Below, one piece after another: positions 1 to 11,655 of a DNA stretch of 64,000 bases (positions are counted from its first letter, which is position 1; each line of letters begins with the position of its first letter). The stretch comes from Alisma plantago-aquatica (Eukaryota; Streptophyta; Magnoliopsida; Alismatales; Alismataceae): assembly GCA_963693085.1 (NCBI GenBank), contig OY856413.1:747332556-747396555 (forward strand), given 5' to 3'. The position numbers were made by a program, and so were the translations under genes. Below the pieces are notes generated by a model. That model saw only the letters and a program-made list of their open reading frames with translations. It was not told the origin of the DNA and did not search any database.

Positions 1-895
1 TGTATCTGGAAACACATCGTTGCTACCCAAGTAATTCATAAAGTTGGAGAACAAGTTCAACTTGCAAACTATTATTGGTGTTATAATGATTATCTCATTC
101 CTTTGTCACTGATATATATTTATTGAATGGAATCATCATCCTCTCAATGTTCAAACCATGTTCCTTGAACTAGAGCAAACTGTCTCAATATTATATTTTG
201 ATTCACATATGCATGTGCATGTGCATGCTTTTCTGAGTCTCGCTTATCAAGTGGCATGGATATCAAACTCATGTAGGAGGGACAAATCCCATCTACACCA
301 CTCATGGTCATCACCATGCGTCATAATGCACCTGTGTACCACCTTTATGGTAACCCCTAAATAAGGTCACGGTGGATGATGCCAAAGTATATCGAGCGAC
401 ATGTGATGAGCTTAGTGACTTCAGGTCAAAGAACCACAATCATCACCATGACTATGAGATTATTAGTACCAATTATGGTTTCCATGTGTCACTCTCAAGG
501 TGGGTCTGTTTGATACACTATTCTCTAACAAGTATTTATGTGTATAGTTTGACATCACATATCATGACGGGTGAGATTGTGTCATCAACCAACACATGCT
601 CTAGTCTTATGTGTCATTGTTGTCTATCAACCTTCCACAATAACATCCAACTAGGGACATAACAAGAATGTACATATTGTTAACATATATATGATCTCAT
701 TGTTTAGGTCATCAACCCGAAGACATATGTCATTGAGTAATGTCATTCTTTAGACAGTCATTATGTTTCATCATTATCTCATAACTGATTGAAATAAAAT
801 AAATTGAAAATTTGTTTTTATTATGAATCAAATCATTTACAAGATATGCCATCACAATCATCATATGATTGGCTCTCTGGGAATACATACCAAAA
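1..895 (-). repeat. Copia LTR remnant (cut by window edge)
   Basis: The sequence aligns by eye, piece by piece, with the upstream (U3-side) half of the LTRs of Copia-1 (about 4640-5623) and Copia-2 (about 62650-63580). Shared blocks include the 'aacacatc.ttgctaccaagtaatt' region, the 'cactctcaaggtgggtct' block and the closing 'ggctctct.g..atacatacca'. It ends near 895, where the other copies end in 'taccaaca', so the LTR would start there when read on the minus strand. No RNase H sequence follows it, so it is more likely a 5' or solo LTR than a 3' LTR. It is too diverged for a target duplication to be judged. Confidence 0.7.
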
Positions 896-3679
896 ACCTA
901 TACATAATTGTTTCACAAATTTATACATACATGTAGTCATAATTTTATGATTGTATGTGCTTAATCATCACAATCATCATAAGTGTCATCATTCTCACCA
1001 TCATTTTTATCATCTAAGCCTCAATCCCAACTATGTTGGGTCCGGATACATAATTGATCAGTTTGAAATATTTTATATGCTTATAAATTTGAAACAAAAA
1101 CTCTATCAAACACATATTGTAGCTTTTGATTATTGAATTATAATTTTCCTTATAGTAGAATAATTTTTATCTTTTTTCATTACTATCACACTAAAACAAT
1201 TTCCACAAAAATATAAAAATAAAAGACAAAACCCCACAACATGGGGTAATCGTATTTACATGGACAATCATATGTTTATGGATGTTCACTTCTAAATAAT
1301 TTGCTTAATATATTCTAAGGTTAATATATTATGTTAAGTAAGAAATTTCTATCAGTGAAGCAAAACCCTGTATTCAATTATATTAGGATGGAGGGGCAAC
1401 TTTTATCACAAGTTAACTTGATGAAAATGTTATGCTAAATCCCAAATGTCAGATTTATTTTTGGGTTTGAGCCAGGGTTGGTTTAAGTCTTATCTTTTTA
1501 GATACTCATTGAGTTTCTTTTGAGGATGTTTGCTGTTTCTATAGGATGTGTTTTGATTTTTGGTCAAGGAATATCCAAAGATCAAACTAACCTACATATA
1601 TGTCAGTCAACATGTGGTGATTAGTCTCTGTTGCTAGCAATTTGCCCACACTTTCTAGGTGAGTTCCAAAAGTAATAATGACTTGAAACAAGGTTAGAGA
1701 TACATTTTGGTTGGGTTAGTGGCATTTTGGGTTTCTTTATTAGTGCTTGATAGTGATTGAAGGTCACTATAAACTTATGGCAGTCGACATGAGAGGACCA
1801 ACTTCTATGAAGTTGGTTGGCCTTCGAAGATTGGGGTGACCTCTCATAAGTATAGACAACCTTTGAAGATAGGTTTAAGCGCATGTGTCAGGTGTGGATA
1901 TAAATATATAATCAATTTGGGCAGAAATGCATTATCTCTTTTAAAATTACAAATAGATCATTTTCTCTTTTAATAATAAATTAAGAGGATGTTAAATCAA
2001 TACAATGTATATGTTTAACTCATTAACCCTAGATCAAAAGAAATTCTCATGAGTGTAGATCCAAATATAAGATACATGGACTAGTATATAATATAATTAT
2101 TAAGCATATGTGTATTACGAGAAAGATACATAATAGTGATAATAATTAAATTTTCTCGTGAAGAGATTATGCCATAAAACTCAATATGGTAATACTTCTA
2201 CTTACAAATTTCATATAACATTGTTAGAGGAACAAGATCACTTGATATTCTATCAAAGTATATAATGAACTAGTCATGTCTCTGAGCATTCACCAGTAAG
2301 TATCCTTTCCCACAACTAGAAATTTGGGCCCTTGGCATGTCCTTGAGGGATAAGATGAAAAAACTATATTTATTTTGAATAATTTGAGTGTTGATCTACC
2401 AAGTCGATGTACATGTTTCTTAATGATACAAATAGAAAATAGATTGTATTCATGGAAAATATATGGTTGTTTAGCATACTTAAAGTTTTGACACATTTTT
2501 TTATCAAACTTAAAGTTCAACGAATCATCTACTCAACTCAACTTCAATAAAAACATAGAGAGGTCAAACGTTACATGTTCATATTTATAATAATAGATGT
2601 AGTAAGGCATGAATGATATTAGGATATAAAAATATACAAACTAAAATTCAATTAAAACCAAAATTACAAATTTGATGTGTGTATTCTTGTATAACATGGA
2701 TTGCAACTTTGGTAACAATGAAAATATGGGTTTCAAGTAGAGGAGTTGAGTCTGGAACTAAAAAAGTAATAGGATAACCTTATCTATACTACTATTGATC
2801 AACAACATTGCATAAATGATTTTATATATTTGAGACATTTTGGTTGGCAGTAGATCAAGATTTATGACTATCTAACAAGGTTTTTCCAATATCAAGATTG
2901 TATGCTCTACTGTCACAGGAATAGGAAGTATACATAGAACTAGAACTAAACTTTATGCTATTTAAGTTTACAACCATATTTTCACTCAAACTTCTTCATC
3001 TTAAACATACAATCAATCAAAAATAATCTTTAAATGTAGTTAGTAAATTTACCTCATTTGTGAATTATTCATTTGTCATAAAGTATCTATTTTCATATTC
3101 AATTTCTTCTTCTTGGTGAAGCATTGATCTTTCTTGATTTGTGTTTCATTCTTCATGTGTCATCTTCCTTCGTTTCATTATCATCCCATTTTACTTGAGC
3201 TTTCGGATGTGTTTGTATTTGGACTTTTATAACTTTGCTTCCTTGAAATTTTGATTCCCATATGTTGACCACATTGATGGTGTTTCCTTCTAGGTGAGCA
3301 TTTCGGATCAGTGTCCCCTATGTTTCTATCTTAGTGATGAGTAACTAGAAGGTCAACATTGATACCAAGCAAAATCAAAGTACAGGGTCTGAATGACGCT
3401 CTTAAACACATTAGAAACTCAAACATATAGAGTTGTAAAATGCAACTTGCTTGATAAACATCACAATGATGGGAGGTAAGAAGGAATGTACCACCAGGTA
3501 TATAAGATTTGACATCGTCCAGACTTCACAAAGAAACCTACAATCACCCCTTCTTGTCTTTATATCTACTAGGATTTGGTAAGCAATGTTTATTCAATAT
3601 GAAAGGTTGTAATATATAGAACTAAATAACCTTATTTGAATAAGAAAAACAAAATCTATTTTACTCCTTACGATGGAAG
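896..3679. other. AT-rich interval without a recognisable gene
   Basis: About 2.8 kb with only short open frames, none with a recognisable motif or repeat-family signature apart from the small remnant at 955-1050. Segments such as 1620-1880 have a more even base composition and may be decayed LTR sequence, but I could not pair them with anything else in the window. Confidence 0.6.
955..1050. repeat. Possible short dispersed plant repeat remnant
   Basis: A run of 'atcatcatc'-like triplets is followed by 'taagcctcaatcccaact' and 'tgttgggtccggatacat'. This resembles the widespread plant repeat motif around 'cccaactagttggggtcggctacat', here diverged, with a small inverted repeat (cccaac/gttggg). 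The identification is from memory of the motif only. Confidence 0.35.
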
Positions 3680-4194
3680 TTTTGGGAAATATGGCATTAG
3701 ATATGATAGAGGAAACAAAAATATTTACTACCATATTCCTCACAGATAGTAGATCGCATCGACAACTATGTAATGTTAAGGATGGTTTGCAAGAGATACA
3801 CCTAGTCCTAGAGCAAGTCCAATGACTTATCCTTGCAACAACGTGCTTCTTCTTCAAGCAACACTCGAGTAGTCATCAACAATGGCCTCCTGGTGCAAAA
3901 TCATAGATTGAGTTTGATGGCATCCTCCTAGTAGGAGGCAATGGCCTCCTCACCTCTAGAGTAATCCACATGGACTACCGAGAACTCCACATTGCACTAC
4001 CAGAGCCAACTGGAAGGAGTTGTCCCTTTGAACGTCAACCTACTAGGGTTGATTCAGCCTCCCGTGTTGTCTCTCCCTTTTTGTCCCTTCCTTTTATCGG
4101 TAGGATTTTCTTGAGCTCTCTAGTTACCACAACTAGAGAGGACAAAACTTGTCGTAGAGATTGTTGTGTATGTAGAAAGCCTCGACTACCCCTC

Positions 4195-4202
4195 TATTTA
4201 TA
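4195..4202 (-). promoter_or_regulatory. TATA box of Copia-1 LTR
   Basis: Minus-strand TATAAATA, about 520 bp from the LTR end. The matching site in the Copia-2 3' LTR is at 52149-52156 (tttataaa). Confidence 0.55.
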
Positions 4203-5352
4203 GGAGGGTCAGGGTTAGGAGTTCTAGTCTGAGTGGGAGTCAAAGAGACAGATTCTCATGAATTTTCTGGAACCTACGAATGATGAACCAATCACACCAA
4301 AGTTGAACCGATTGGTTCACATCTGAGCTGATCGGTTCAACTCTTGAACCAGTCATTTCACTATGTTTCCCAATCACAATTGTATTGACAATTAATATTT
4401 AATTGATGCACAACATGACGTCGACATTAATCCTTGATCAAATAGATCTGGTCATTGAAACACGGACAATCCAAATGATGAACCAGTTGTTTCACTTTTG
4501 AAATGGTCATTTTATTTCATGAAATGGTCATTTCATATCATGACTAAACTCCTATTCCAAGTGCATCCTATGAGTGTGACCCTATAGGTCCTAAATTATG
4601 TTGGCAGAGAATGTCCATAACCAACTTATGACATCACAAGCAATGAGTGGCATCTAGAAACACATCATTGCTATACAAGTTATTCATAATGTTAGAGAAC
4701 AACTTCAACCTACAATATGTGATTAGTGTTTCCACGATCATATTGTTCCTTTGTCTCTGATATCCAGATTGAATTTGAGGCATGATATCATCATCCTCTT
4801 CGACATTCAATCCATGTTCCTTGAACTAGAGCAGACTATATGAGATGCATGTGAGCTCACATATCACATATTGATTCGCATGAGTGTGGCCATAAATTTC
4901 TCAGTCTCACTTATCAAGTGGCCAAGATATCAATCTCTTATAAGAGGGACAATTCCATCTACATCACTGACACTCAATCCCCATGTGTTATAATGTATTT
5001 GATCATCACCTTTATGTCAACCCTTATTCAATGTCACATTTAATGATGTCAAAGTACATCAAACAACATGTGATGAGTGTAGTGATTTTAGGTCTAAGAA
5101 CCACAATCATCACTATCACTATGAGAGTTAATTCTGGCTACCACCCATGGTCTCCATGTATCACTCTCAAGGTGGGTCTATCTGATACACTATTATCTGA
5201 TAAGTACCTATGTGTTTGGTTTGATATCACATTTCATGACTGATGAGATCTTGTCATCAACCAACACACACTCTAGTTTTATGTATTATTGGTGTCTATT
5301 TTACTTCCACATTAATATTCGACTAGGGACACAGCATGAATGTATGTACTCT

Positions 5353-5427
5353 CACTACTACAAAACATGCCCAGGTTAGTTATTCGTGACAATACAACCT
5401 TGACCTAGATAAGATTTTGTTGTAGTG
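5353..5427. mobile_element. 75-bp CACTA-type MITE
   Basis: It begins 'cactactacaaaac' and ends 'attttgttgtagtg', an imperfect terminal inverted repeat of CACTA type. It is flanked by a 3-bp duplication 'tct' (5350-5352 and 5428-5430), the duplication length expected for CACTA transposition. The homologous positions in the two Copia-2 LTRs (about 56430 and 63365) read 'cactcttatcatac' without the insert, so both act as empty sites. It has no coding capacity and would need a transposase in trans. Confidence 0.85.
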
Positions 5428-6059
5428 TCTTATCATACATATGATCTCATTGTTCTGGTCTTCAATGAGTAACATCATTCTTTAGACATCTATTATGTAT
5501 GTATCATCATCTCTTATCAAGAAAACCATAATAGAAGGAATTACCTTTATCATTATCAAGTCAGTTATCTGATGTCACATTACAATCATCATATCATTGG
5601 CTCTCTAGGCATACATACCAACAAACTTCCACTTTTACTTATATCCAATCACCCACAAATCTCATTCCAAGTGATCTTAACATGTCAATAATGTTTCTGC
5701 TGTGAAAGCACTTTAATAGCGAGTTAGTAAAAGTTTGCTTCTATTCATTATTTTGCATGTTTCACATCTCCTAGTTGTATGACTTCTTGAGATGGAATTA
5801 TCATAGTATGCTATCTAAGATTCCTTGTCTATCCAGTAGCTCCATTGTTGTCACTATATTTCTATCGTGTCATTAATGGTTGGAACCTACCACATGTTCA
5901 TATACATGAACTTCTTGATCCATATAGTATCCTTCGTTGTTCTTAAAACAACTTGTAGAATTAAACAACTGTCTCTTGCTCAAAACTTTTTCAGCTTACA
6001 GTTCTCATTTTAAGGTCAAACACAAATTTAGATTGTGATCATTAATTTTATTTTTCATT

Positions 6060-8480
6060 TTAGAAGCTTGCATCGTTGTAACCCTTTACACCTAACTCTT
6101 CCTTATTACCAAAACTAAGGAACTAATCCTTTTAGTGCTTATCAAGTACTTGAGGATGTCCTTCATGACAGTCTAGTGACGTTCACTTGGATCTTACATA
6201 TATCCTTTTGCCACATCCAATACATACGAGACAATAGAATTAGTGCATAACATTGCAGACATGATAGATCCAATTGCGAATGCATATGTTATCTTACTCA
6301 TATTTTTCTATTCTTCACAAGAATTAGAACATTGAGCTCTTGAGAGACTTAATCCCATGGAACATGGACACATTTTCTCTCATTGAGTCCTACATGTTGA
6401 ACCCCTTCAACATATTACCAATGTGCTCTCTCTTAGGTCAAGAAGCTTTCTAGATCTATCTCTATAGATCTCAGTTCCTATGAATAGGGTGCTTATCCTA
6501 AACCCTTTAGAGAGAGGGTACTTTCTTTGCCAAGTTTTAACATTTATAGTATACAAATGTTATCCCCATCATTATGTGGAATATAAATATGCTCCCACTC
6601 AACTTTTGTAATCACATATTCCATCTTCATTTTCACCAAAGCCAAACTCTTTGACCATCCTTTCAAATTGAAGATTCTAGCTCTAAGATGCTTGCTTTAA
6701 TCACATTTATTGAATTTTGTAGCTTATAGACTTTATTTGCAATAACTAGATTTATAAAAACCTTTAGGTTGTATCACACACACATTCTCATATTTATTCC
6801 CATTAAGGAATGCAGTTTCTAACATCCATTTTGCCAAATCTCATAGTCATATTAAGTTGCAATAGCAAGCATGATCTTGATGGATTTAACCATGGCAACT
6901 GGTGAAAAGATCTCATCATGTTCAACACTTTGAACTAGTTTGAAACCCTTTGCAACCAACCTATTCTTATAGGTTTGTACACTACCATCCATGTCGGTCT
7001 TCTTCTTGATAACCCACTTGCACCCTATGGGTTTTATCCCTTCAAGTGGATCCAGTAAGGTCATACCTTGTTGGTATACATGGAGTCCATCTTTGATCCC
7101 ATGGCCTCAAGCCATTTATCAGATTTAGGTTCCTCAATAGACTCTATATAGATTGATTTCTCATCATCTTATCACCAACTCACAACCTTTGTGAGTTGTA
7201 AGATATCATAATCATTCAAGCTCAAGGCACGTTCTACTAGAATTGTGAGGTTTTGTGTTACATAAGGAACTTGAGATTCCACAAAAATTTGCGATTCTCC
7301 TTGTTCCTATTATACCTCTTTAGGTTCAATGTTTTCTTGTTGGTCTTGAACTTTTATAGTTCTACTATTCTCCCACTGATTCCTTTGGAATTAAATTCCT
7401 CTTAAGCAATTCAGACATTCTGGCAACAAACGTTTTTGTTGTTGGATTGGAATATAAAAGTAGTATTCAACAAAACAACTTTTATGTGATTTTTGGATAA
7501 AGCCTTTAAGAAATTATTTTCTTATGTAAGCTTTCATTCCTAATCATTTATAAAAGACATATTGGGACACTTCCTATGCCATATTTTATATGGTGTATTT
7601 TAAACCATTTTAGACCGTACATTGTTTAGTGTAAAGCACGTGCCTCAAAAGGAAATTGGAATATTAGCTATATTTATTGATAATCACACAATGACTTAAC
7701 ATGGTGTGATGCCTTATATCTGATACATAATTATGTTTCAGGTGGAGTTCATTCTAGTACACTATCACAATCTCTACGGAAGGTCCTCAAACTCTTGGTT
7801 TGAAATATTTCAACATCGATCATATAGAAGTGTCTTAATACTTTTACCAAGTTGGTTAAACACTTCATTTATGAACTCCTTGAACATTTTAAGAGATTTA
7901 GACTTGTATTTCACTAAATATAAATTACCATATCTATTGAGATCATATGTAAATATAATGATGCACTAGTAACTACCTCTAGCATTTATTCTAAAAGGTA
8001 TACATACATCAATATGTATGATCCCTAATAGAATACTCGCTCTCCCACTACATCTAGTGAGAGGTGCTTTTGTTATATTGAATAATAAATAAGACTTGCA
8101 TGTCTCTAATGGTTCAATAACCAAAAGAGTCTAGACAAACAACATTATGGATTCTAGAAATTCATTTTTCATTTATGTTCTCTAGATTACAATGCTATAT
8201 GTATTCATTGTTTGAGTCATCAAGTCATTCAGTATATGTGTGATACATATTTATCTCTACATCTATCAAGTATATATTATGAGGCATAGGGCATTGCTAT
8301 ACAAGATGTCTTTTAAAATGAAACATTAATTTATTCATAATATTCTTGTCCGTATAAGATATATGATGTTTTCATCAATTGTGGATACATAATAGCAATT
8401 TACTACTTCTATTACATACCCATCAATGACAAATTCTAAATGTAGTGGTAGCAACCCTTGCTCTGTAAAGTTCTAGCTTA
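6060..8480 (-). pseudogene. Copia-1 pol relic (INT-RT-RNase H)
   Basis: Read on the minus strand this is a decayed copia polyprotein. The clearest piece is 6852-7064: the start of the RT domain, with the family motif GCKWVIKKK and RLVAKGFK, ending in the segment before the first catalytic Asp block. RNase H-side sequence is at about 6060-6330 and aligns with Copia-2 at 57100-57330. Integrase-side sequence lies between about 7300 and 8450, including the region corresponding to Copia-2 58480-58960. Stops and frameshifts occur throughout, so no functional product is expected. Confidence 0.75.
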
Positions 8481-8529
8481 CTTCTTCTCGAGTTTGAAGT
8501 GGAAATCTCTATCTCCTTCTTCTTTCTGA

Positions 8530-9290
8530 GATCCTATATAAAAAGAGGGTAGTTCCTTTTCCAATGTCCAAGATGGTGACAGTGGTGGCACTTTCCTTCC
8601 TTATTCACTCCTCCCTTAACTTTTAGTGCAGAAGATTTTGGTTTCTGGCTAGCTTTAGAACTCTTCTTAGCTTCGCCTTTGCCCTTGGACTTCCCTCTAC
8701 TATTCCTCATTACAAATTTGGGTTTGTCCTTCTTCATCTACATTTTAGCTATCCTCAACATACCAAGTAACTCTGACAATAGCTTGTCAAAATCATTCAT
8801 GTTGTAGTTCATGAGAAATTGGCTGTATGATACCAACAATGACAGCAAAATCACATATGTGGCCAACTCTTGGCCCAAGGGAATTTCCACATACCCAATC
8901 AACTTGAGAGTGTGGGGACCTACTGGATCTCCTTTAGCCATATTGCACTTAAATAACACCTTCGAGACATCATTTATATCTTGTCTTGCCTCATCTTGGT
9001 ACATGTTCTTAAGATGTATTACCATCTCAATAACATCCATGTTCTCATGTTGTCTCTACAACTCATAGTTCATTGATCATGGAATCACACACTTTACATT
9101 CATGACATCTTTAGAGTACTTCCAGTAAGCATCCATGTCAGCCTTAGGCACGGTCTGAGTGGGTTCGTATGGCTCTGGTGTCTCCAGAACATAGAGCTTG
9201 CGCTCTTGAGTGAGAACAATTCTCAACATCCAGAATTAGTCATGAAAGTTGTTCTTGTTCAGCTTGTCCTTCGCAAGGACCGATCACAAA
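8530..9290 (-). pseudogene. Copia-1 gag relic
   Basis: The minus-strand open segments 8738-9040 and 8534-8737 resemble copia Gag (UBN2-type): a helical segment with the motif LLGMLRIAKM, then a lysine/serine-rich stretch (KGKGEAKKSSKASQKPK) and a zinc knuckle CHHCHHLGHWKRNYP. The knuckle normally reads C-x2-C-x4-H-x4-C; the last Cys is Tyr here, so nucleocapsid RNA binding would be impaired. A stop separates the two segments. Copia-2 carries the same gag at 59450-60200. Confidence 0.8.
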
Positions 9291-9591
9291 GTAAACATGT
9301 TTGTGTTTATTATTAGATTCTACAAAACAAATGATGCAACTTTTGTCAAAACTCTTTTGATTTGATAAGTTTGACAATATTAATAAGGCTTTTAATTATT
9401 TATCGCTCCCACTATTTTGTTCAAATTGATAGCCCTCACATATCAATTTGGAAGATTGTAGCATATAACCTTCTAGTGAGCCAAGTCCAAAAACAATTGA
9501 GTTATTACCCGGCCAGTGCCAACGTCCATAAACAATCATTAAGGAAGGCAACTTTTGCTAATTGCATGTTATGTAATTCTTGGATAGATGT
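9291..9591 (-). other. Copia-1 untranslated leader, truncated
   Basis: Non-coding sequence between gag and the lost 5' LTR. It aligns closely with Copia-2 60245-60545 (for example 'cactattttgttcaaattgata') and stops at 9591, where an unrelated LTR begins. Confidence 0.7.
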
Positions 9592-10225
9592 TGTAAGACC
9601 CCTGATCTAGCTTTTAGGTTGATTTTTCTTGATTATCATAATTAGATTATTAAAACATTAATATAGCCTTGTTATGTGGTTTAATAACTTGTGATGGGCC
9701 TATGTTTCAAGTTTGGTCCAGTTTGGATGTTGTTTGAGCTAGTTATGCTTTTATATGCTTGTTTTGGACCAAATTACAATTTACCCAATTCTAGGGTCTT
9801 TCTTACAATTTGTCACATGCTTATTGTGACTCACAAGTTTTAATATCATGTTGGAGAGAGTGGTTCTTTGGGGCACCTTGTTATACCTTGGTTTGATGTG
9901 GCGACCTTTCATGTTGAGGTTTAGGGTTTGCTTAGATGCCCTAGTGGATGGTTGACCTTGTGATGTGTTTGACCGATGAGGTTTGGTTTTAGTGGTCATA
10001 AAGGATATTGTGATCCATGTTTCTTGGAGGTAGATGAGGTTTGATATGTTCCCTTTGGTCTTGGCGGTCTTTGAGGCTTATAAACCCTCTAGGTCTCCAA
10101 GAAACCCTAGTGTTTGGTTTCAATGATCGTTGAGCTTTTGATCACCTTAGTCACTGAAAATGTTCAACGGTCGTTGAGTTTTTTGGACCAAGTTGGTCAC
10201 TAAGTTTTCTTGGTTTTAACACCCT
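9592..10225 (+). repeat. Gypsy LTR start fragment (inverted partner of 32076 end)
   Basis: It begins 'tgtaagacccctgatctag', and for about 600 bp matches the reverse complement of the sequence running down from 32076 ('tgtaagacccctgacctag'). Shared blocks include 'gtttcaagtttggtc.agtttg' and 'gtttgagctagttatgct'. It is therefore the beginning of the same LTR in the opposite orientation. The fragment ends at the Cassandra insertion. Short words such as 'caacggtcgttgag' occur near 10155-10200. Confidence 0.75.
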
Positions 10226-10230
10226 AGTTG

Positions 10231-10522
10231 TGCAACTTCCCAGGATTTGAGGCCTCTAATAAAAATGATCTTAAAAGGAATGATTGGACTACCCATATCA
10301 CCAAGGTGCACCTCCTTTTCAGGAAGCCCATCACTAAGAACTCCATAATTAAGCGTGTTTGGATTGAAGTAGTACTAGGATGGGTGACCAGTCGGGAAGT
10401 TGATCCTGGCTTGCATGTGAGTGTGGACAAATCACCTTGTTAAGGCTAGTGTTGGTCTGTGGGGTCAGTCATCATTCCTGAAACTCTACTAGAGCCTTGG
10501 GCAGTGGGGCCCGGGTGTTACA
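10231..10522 (+). repeat. Cassandra 5' LTR
   Basis: It begins 'tgcaacttccc' (3' LTR: 'tgtaacgtccc') and ends 'gggtgttaca'. Its length of 292 bp equals that of the 3' LTR. The second T of the usual TGT start has become C. Confidence 0.93.
10295..10420 (+). repeat. 5S rRNA-like segment in Cassandra 5' LTR
   Basis: It resembles plant 5S rRNA: 'cccatca.taagaactcc', 'ttaagcgtgtttgg' (internal A-box region, about 10350-10363) and 'agtagtactaggatgggtgacc' (C-box region, about 10368-10389). These are the RNA polymerase III internal promoter blocks. It is not a 5S gene, since it is embedded in an LTR and diverged. The copy in the other LTR is at 10839-10964. Confidence 0.9.
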
Positions 10523-10524
10523 AA

Positions 10525-10537
10525 TGGTATCATAGCC
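10525..10537 (+). other. Cassandra primer-binding site
   Basis: 'tggtatcatagcc' starts two bases after the 5' LTR and matches the initiator-tRNA-Met primer site (usual form tggtatcagagcc) with one change. Confidence 0.85.
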
Positions 10538-10760
10538 AATTCCTCTCTAGTAGGTGGGGCCCACATGGACATGTGGCATGCCATTCTTCAGCCGTGTAGT
10601 CCTGGTATATAGGAAAGGGATGTCCATGGTGACATAGCCACCCTTACGCTGGTATTCCATGATCGGGAGTTGGGTGTCCATGGGCCATTCTGGGTCTGCG
10701 CTGAAATGGGGAAATATTGTGAGGCCATATAGTTGAGACTTGACGAGGACGTCAAGAGTC

Positions 10761-10774
10761 TAAGTAGGGGAGAT
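10761..10774 (+). other. Cassandra polypurine tract
   Basis: The purine-rich 'aagtaggggagat' ends immediately before the 3' LTR 'tgtaac', the place where plus-strand DNA synthesis is primed. Confidence 0.85.
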
Positions 10775-11066
10775 TGTAACGTCCCAGGATTTGAGGCCTC
10801 AGATAAAAACGATCTTAAAAGGAATGATTGGACTACCCATATCACCAAGGTGCACCTCCTTTTCAGGAAGTCCATCACTAAGAACTCCACAGTTAAGCGT
10901 GTTTGGCTTGGAGTAGTACTAGGATGGGTGACCAGTCGAGAAGTTGATCCTGGCTTACACGTGAGTGTAGACAAAGCACCTTGTTAAGGCTAGTGGTGGT
11001 CTGTGGGGTCAGTCATCATTCCTAAAATTCTACTAGAGCCTTGGGCAGTGGGGCCCGAGTGTTACA
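10775..11066 (+). repeat. Cassandra 3' LTR
   Basis: 'tgtaacgtcccagg' to 'cgagtgttaca', 292 bp. It keeps the 5S-like A-box and C-box blocks (10839-10964; 'aggatgggtgacc' at 10921). Confidence 0.93.
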
Positions 11067-11071
11067 AGTTG

Positions 11072-11655
11072 CATGTTAAAAATTTTGAAAGAATACTGAG
11101 ACTTGTCATCCCAGTCAAAAGGTACACCTTTCCTCATCAGCTTGGTTAGGGGTAATTCCACAACAATAAAGTTCTTAATGAACCTCCTGTAGTAGCTTGC
11201 CAAACCTAGGAAGCTAGAAACCTCCATCAGTGTCTTGGGCTGTTCCCATTCTAACACTGACTGAACTTCCTTAGGATCCACACGAACACTTTAAGCCGAC
11301 ATCACATGCCTAAGAAAAAACACTTATTTCAACCAAAATTCACACTTGCTGAACTTAGCATACAACTTGTGTTGCCTCGACAATGTCAACACTAGGCATA
11401 GATGCTTCTCATGATACTGACTGTTCTTGGAGTATATCAAGATTCCATCGATGAACACCACTACAAACTGATCAAGATATGGTCTAAACACCATGTTCAT
11501 CAGGTCCATGGACATTGTTGGTGCATTGGTTAGCCTAAATGGTATAACCACAAACTCAAAGTGACCATACCAAGTCCTAAAAGCAAACTTGGACATTTCA
11601 TCCACCTTGATCCACAACTAATGGTATCATGACTAAGATATAAATTTGAAATGTA
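11072..11655 (-). pseudogene. Gypsy-1 reverse transcriptase, C-terminal half
   Basis: Minus strand. 11617-11324 encodes [19 protein letters not shown]..., then the catalytic block as [12 protein letters not shown], where the usual YIDDILIYS has become FIDGILIYS: the second catalytic Asp is Gly. 11281-11033 continues with SSFLGLASYYRRFIKNF, the end of RT leading to RNase H. 'cctaagaaaaaacact' near 11300 corresponds to the HVVSxxGI block. The segment with SGYHQLW just upstream carries two stops in place of Gly and Gln. Dead RT; the usual next domain is absent. Confidence 0.85.

Larger units (their letters stand above)
3680..5623 (-). repeat. Copia-1 3' LTR
   Basis: The low-coordinate edge has 'ttttgggaaatatgg', which corresponds to the terminal 'tgttgggaaatatgg' of this family (compare 51650 and 61663). 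The high edge is 'catacataccaaca', so the LTR reads TGTTGG...CCAACA on the minus strand. A TATA box (tatttata, 4195-4202) lies in minus-strand orientation. Upstream of it on that strand, at about 4298-4540, is a cluster of imperfect palindromes built on gaaccgatcggttc and gaaatggtcatttc. A 75-bp MITE sits at 5353. Net length without the MITE is about 1.87 kb. Confidence 0.8.
3680..9591 (-). mobile_element. Copia-1, Tnt1-like Ty1/copia element, 5' end lost
   Basis: Order on the minus strand is gag (about 9290-8530), integrase, reverse transcriptase, RNase H (about 6060) and the 3' LTR (3680-5623). This gag-INT-RT-RH order defines copia. The internal part ends abruptly at 9591, in leader sequence that aligns with Copia-2 at about 60260-60545, where a gypsy-type LTR start (tgtaagacccc) abuts it. 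The missing leader and 5' LTR are not found beyond 32076, so this is not a simple insertion that could be joined across. The coding region is full of stops and frameshifts. Confidence 0.85.
10231..11066 (+). mobile_element. Cassandra TRIM retrotransposon, complete
   Basis: An 836-bp element with two 292-bp LTRs, a 252-bp non-coding interior, a primer-binding site and a polypurine tract. It is flanked by a perfect 5-bp duplication 'agttg' (10226-10230 and 11067-11071). Each LTR contains a 5S rRNA-like segment, the defining trait of Cassandra. There is no coding capacity; mobilisation depends on proteins of other LTR elements. The two LTRs differ at about 19 of 292 positions by my visual count, so the insertion is not recent. 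It sits exactly where the gypsy LTR fragment on the left meets gypsy RT sequence on the right. Confidence 0.95.

Noticed and set aside
10295..10420. A genuine 5S rRNA gene
   Set aside because: It is diverged and embedded in both LTRs of a Cassandra element at the same offset.
11630..11645. tggtatcatgac looked like a tRNA-Met primer-binding site marking a 5' LTR edge
   Set aside because: It is the reverse complement of the conserved RT codons for SGYHQL (mutated) and continues the gypsy RT frame.
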